From positions 1 through 7,404 of the forward strand of contig JAPLVX010000094.1 in assembly GCA_026396945.1 (NCBI GenBank): a stretch of 7,404 nt of DNA, written 5' to 3'. Positions 6,388 to 7,404 of this stretch are shown piece by piece; position 1 is the stretch's first letter, and every line of letters starts with the position of its first letter. The position numbers and the translations under genes are program-made. The notes below the pieces were generated by a model. That model did not search any database. It was not told the origin of the DNA and saw nothing but the letters and a program-made list of their open reading frames with translations. Source of the stretch: Candidatus Falkowiibacteriota bacterium (GTDB taxonomy: Bacteria > Patescibacteriota > Patescibacteriia > Patescibacteriales > UBA12465).

Positions 6388-6753
6388 ATGCTTAAGCATA
6401 ATTTTGCTACTTACGGCACTAAGGTTTTGTTCCAAATTATTTGGGAATTTTTGTATTTCCCAATTTGGTGGTATACAGTTGGTTTTATTCGTTATGGTAG
6501 AAAAATTTTAAACTTCCTAAGTTATCAACAATCGTCTTTGGGTTTGTTTGTTTGGATTAAGAATTTATTTGTTCCGATGTATGGCCAACACGATATCGCT
6601 GGTCGCTTAATTAGTTTTTTTGTTAGAATTGTGCAGATTATTTATCGGAGCCTAGCCATGATCGTCGTGTTGGCGCTTAGTTTACTAGCGGCTTTATTGT
6701 GGTTGCTTCTCCTGCCCGCCTTAATCCTGGCAATAATTTTACAATTATTTTAA
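6388..6753 (+). CDS. Small integral membrane protein of unknown function (121 aa)
   Basis: I do not recognise a named family. The protein has an aromatic-rich hydrophobic segment near the N terminus (about 12-34, with PIWWY). A polar middle region follows, containing VWIKNLFVPMYGQHDIAGR (55-73) and SFFVR. The C-terminal stretch (about 88-121) is very hydrophobic and long enough for one long or two short membrane helices broken at Pro110. The middle motif, rich in Gly, Pro, Tyr, His, Asp and Arg, looks conserved and unlike a simple linker. My unverified recollection is that similar proteins occur in other Patescibacteria. It starts 26 bases after the predicted transcript start. It ends 2 bases before the membrane-Clp gene, so the two are co-transcribed and likely coupled; a partner or membrane-docking role for that ATPase is inferred only from position. 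Confidence 0.82.
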   Translation: MLKHNFATYGTKVLFQIIWEFLYFPIWWYTVGFIRYGRKILNFLSYQQSSLGLFVWIKNLFVPMYGQHDIAGRLISFFVRIVQIIYRSLAMIVVLALSLLAALLWLLLLPALILAIILQLF

Positions 6754-6755
6754 AT

Positions 6756-7404
6756 ATGCCCGAAACCAAAGAAAATTTACCGCAGTTTATCGAAGCGCCG
6801 CAATTCAAGGCCTATGGTTGTTGGTGGTCCAAGACTTTTTTATATTGCGAATTGAATTTAAAGCCGGTGATGGCAGCCATTAAGAAGTCCAAGAATCATT
6901 TAGACAAACTGGTTAATTTTATTTGTTATGTAATTGCTTTCGCTGGTTGGCTAGCCTTAGCCTATTGGTTTTTTAGATATGGGGCTTCATTTTTGGAAAC
7001 ACCGGGGAAAATTTTGTTTTTTTGGAAAGAGAAACATATTTTAATGTTATTTTTCTTGCTGTCCTTATGGTTCGATTTATTTTTAATTTATCGCCGGAGT
7101 GAGCAGCGAGCTAAGGAGAAAAAGATCAACTATAAATATTTTCAGGATCTGATTGAGAAACCCACCCCCCAAGCTGTTGATAATAATCGCAAATTTAATG
7201 TCGCCACCGTTTTAAATGAGGAGAGCTTATCAGTCTTTCAAGAGGCCTATTCTTTGGCGAGCAAGTTAGATCAGCCGGAAGTTCGGGTTATTCATTTGTT
7301 TCGGGCGCTGTTGCGAGACAAAACTATTCAAAATTTATTTATTCGTTTAAAAGTTGACGCTAAGAAATTAGTGGCTAAAGTTGATAAGCATTTAATCGAC
7401 CCCA
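6756..7404 (+). CDS. Membrane-anchored Clp-family protein, N-terminal part (3' end outside window)
   Basis: The frame opens at the ATG two bases after the preceding stop and runs off the window (216 residues visible, no stop). Residues 1-50 are polar, with an aromatic and Cys-containing stretch (AYGCWWSKTFLYC). Two transmembrane segments follow (about 52-73 and 93-112), joined by a short loop of about 20 residues. After TM2 comes a strongly basic YRRSEQRAKEKK, which by the positive-inside rule puts both ends in the cytoplasm. Residues about 153-214 (NEESLSVFQEAYSLASKL, then VRVIHLFRALLRD, then FIRLKVDAKKL) resemble the first Clp N-terminal repeat, as in the neighbouring ClpB ([36 protein letters not shown]). 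I infer that AAA+ modules follow outside the window, making a membrane-tethered Clp unfoldase. If no ATPase module follows, it would be a membrane-bound Clp N adaptor-like protein. Confidence 0.75.
   Translation, partial: MPETKENLPQFIEAPQFKAYGCWWSKTFLYCELNLKPVMAAIKKSKNHLDKLVNFICYVIAFAGWLALAYWFFRYGASFLETPGKILFFWKEKHILMLFFLLSLWFDLFLIYRRSEQRAKEKKINYKYFQDLIEKPTPQAVDNNRKFNVATVLNEESLSVFQEAYSLASKLDQPEVRVIHLFRALLRDKTIQNLFIRLKVDAKKLVAKVDKHLIDP

Noticed and set aside
1..7404. Possible UGA recoding, as in some Candidate Phyla Radiation lineages, because no gene ends in TGA
   Set aside because: No in-frame TGA occurs in any of the genes and Trp is written TGG throughout, so the standard code explains the window; seven stops are too few to judge avoidance.
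1..7404. Mobile elements, CRISPR arrays, tRNA or rRNA genes
   Set aside because: I saw no transposase or integrase motifs, regularly spaced direct repeats, tRNA-like cloverleaf or rRNA sequence; the window reads as core chromosome.

Overview
The window looks like a piece of a small-genome bacterium of the Candidate Phyla Radiation (Patescibacteria). The grounds are AT-rich DNA, closely packed short operons, TAA or TAG stops, no Shine-Dalgarno motif before any of the seven visible start codons, and proteins of types I associate with that group: a signal-peptide protein with four C-terminal repeats, a LigB/MEMO-like protein, and a Clp-family protein with two N-terminal membrane segments. The phylum assignment is inference. 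The genetic code appears standard, since no TGA interrupts any gene.

Layout. At the left edge is the 3' end of a + strand DedA-family membrane protein (2-307). It converges on a minus-strand operon across a small hairpin with T-tracts on both sides (about 318-347), which can terminate both transcripts. The minus-strand operon reads from about 3445 down to 377. It encodes a secreted lysozyme-like protein with a four-repeat C-terminal region, a LigB/MEMO-family protein, a 98-residue protein of unknown function, and peptide deformylase, with gaps of 3, 1 and 9 bases. A good sigma-70-type promoter (TTGTCT, 17 bp, TATAAT) precedes it and suggests the first gene starts at its second Met. Just upstream, a perfect 12-bp hairpin (3504-3534) closes the next minus-strand unit, which is clpB alone (3550-6186).

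The ClpB disaggregase gene is preceded by a textbook promoter (TTGACA, 17 bp, TATATT) with a perfect CIRCE operator (TTAGCACTC-N9-GAGTGCTAA) over the predicted transcription start. HrcA heat-shock repression is therefore very likely. A third, near-perfect half-site lies just downstream. Unusually for ClpB, the protein carries an IGF tripeptide where ClpA and ClpC carry their ClpP-docking loop.

Divergent from clpB, an extended -10 promoter drives a + strand pair. The first gene encodes a 121-residue hydrophobic protein. Two bases later begins a gene that runs off the right edge; its product has two transmembrane segments followed by the start of a Clp N-terminal-type domain, so it appears to be a membrane-tethered Clp unfoldase. 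The right half of the window is thus a protein quality-control locus: a soluble, heat-shock-controlled disaggregase back to back with a putative membrane-anchored Clp machine and a small membrane partner. This pair is the best candidate for an undescribed system here.
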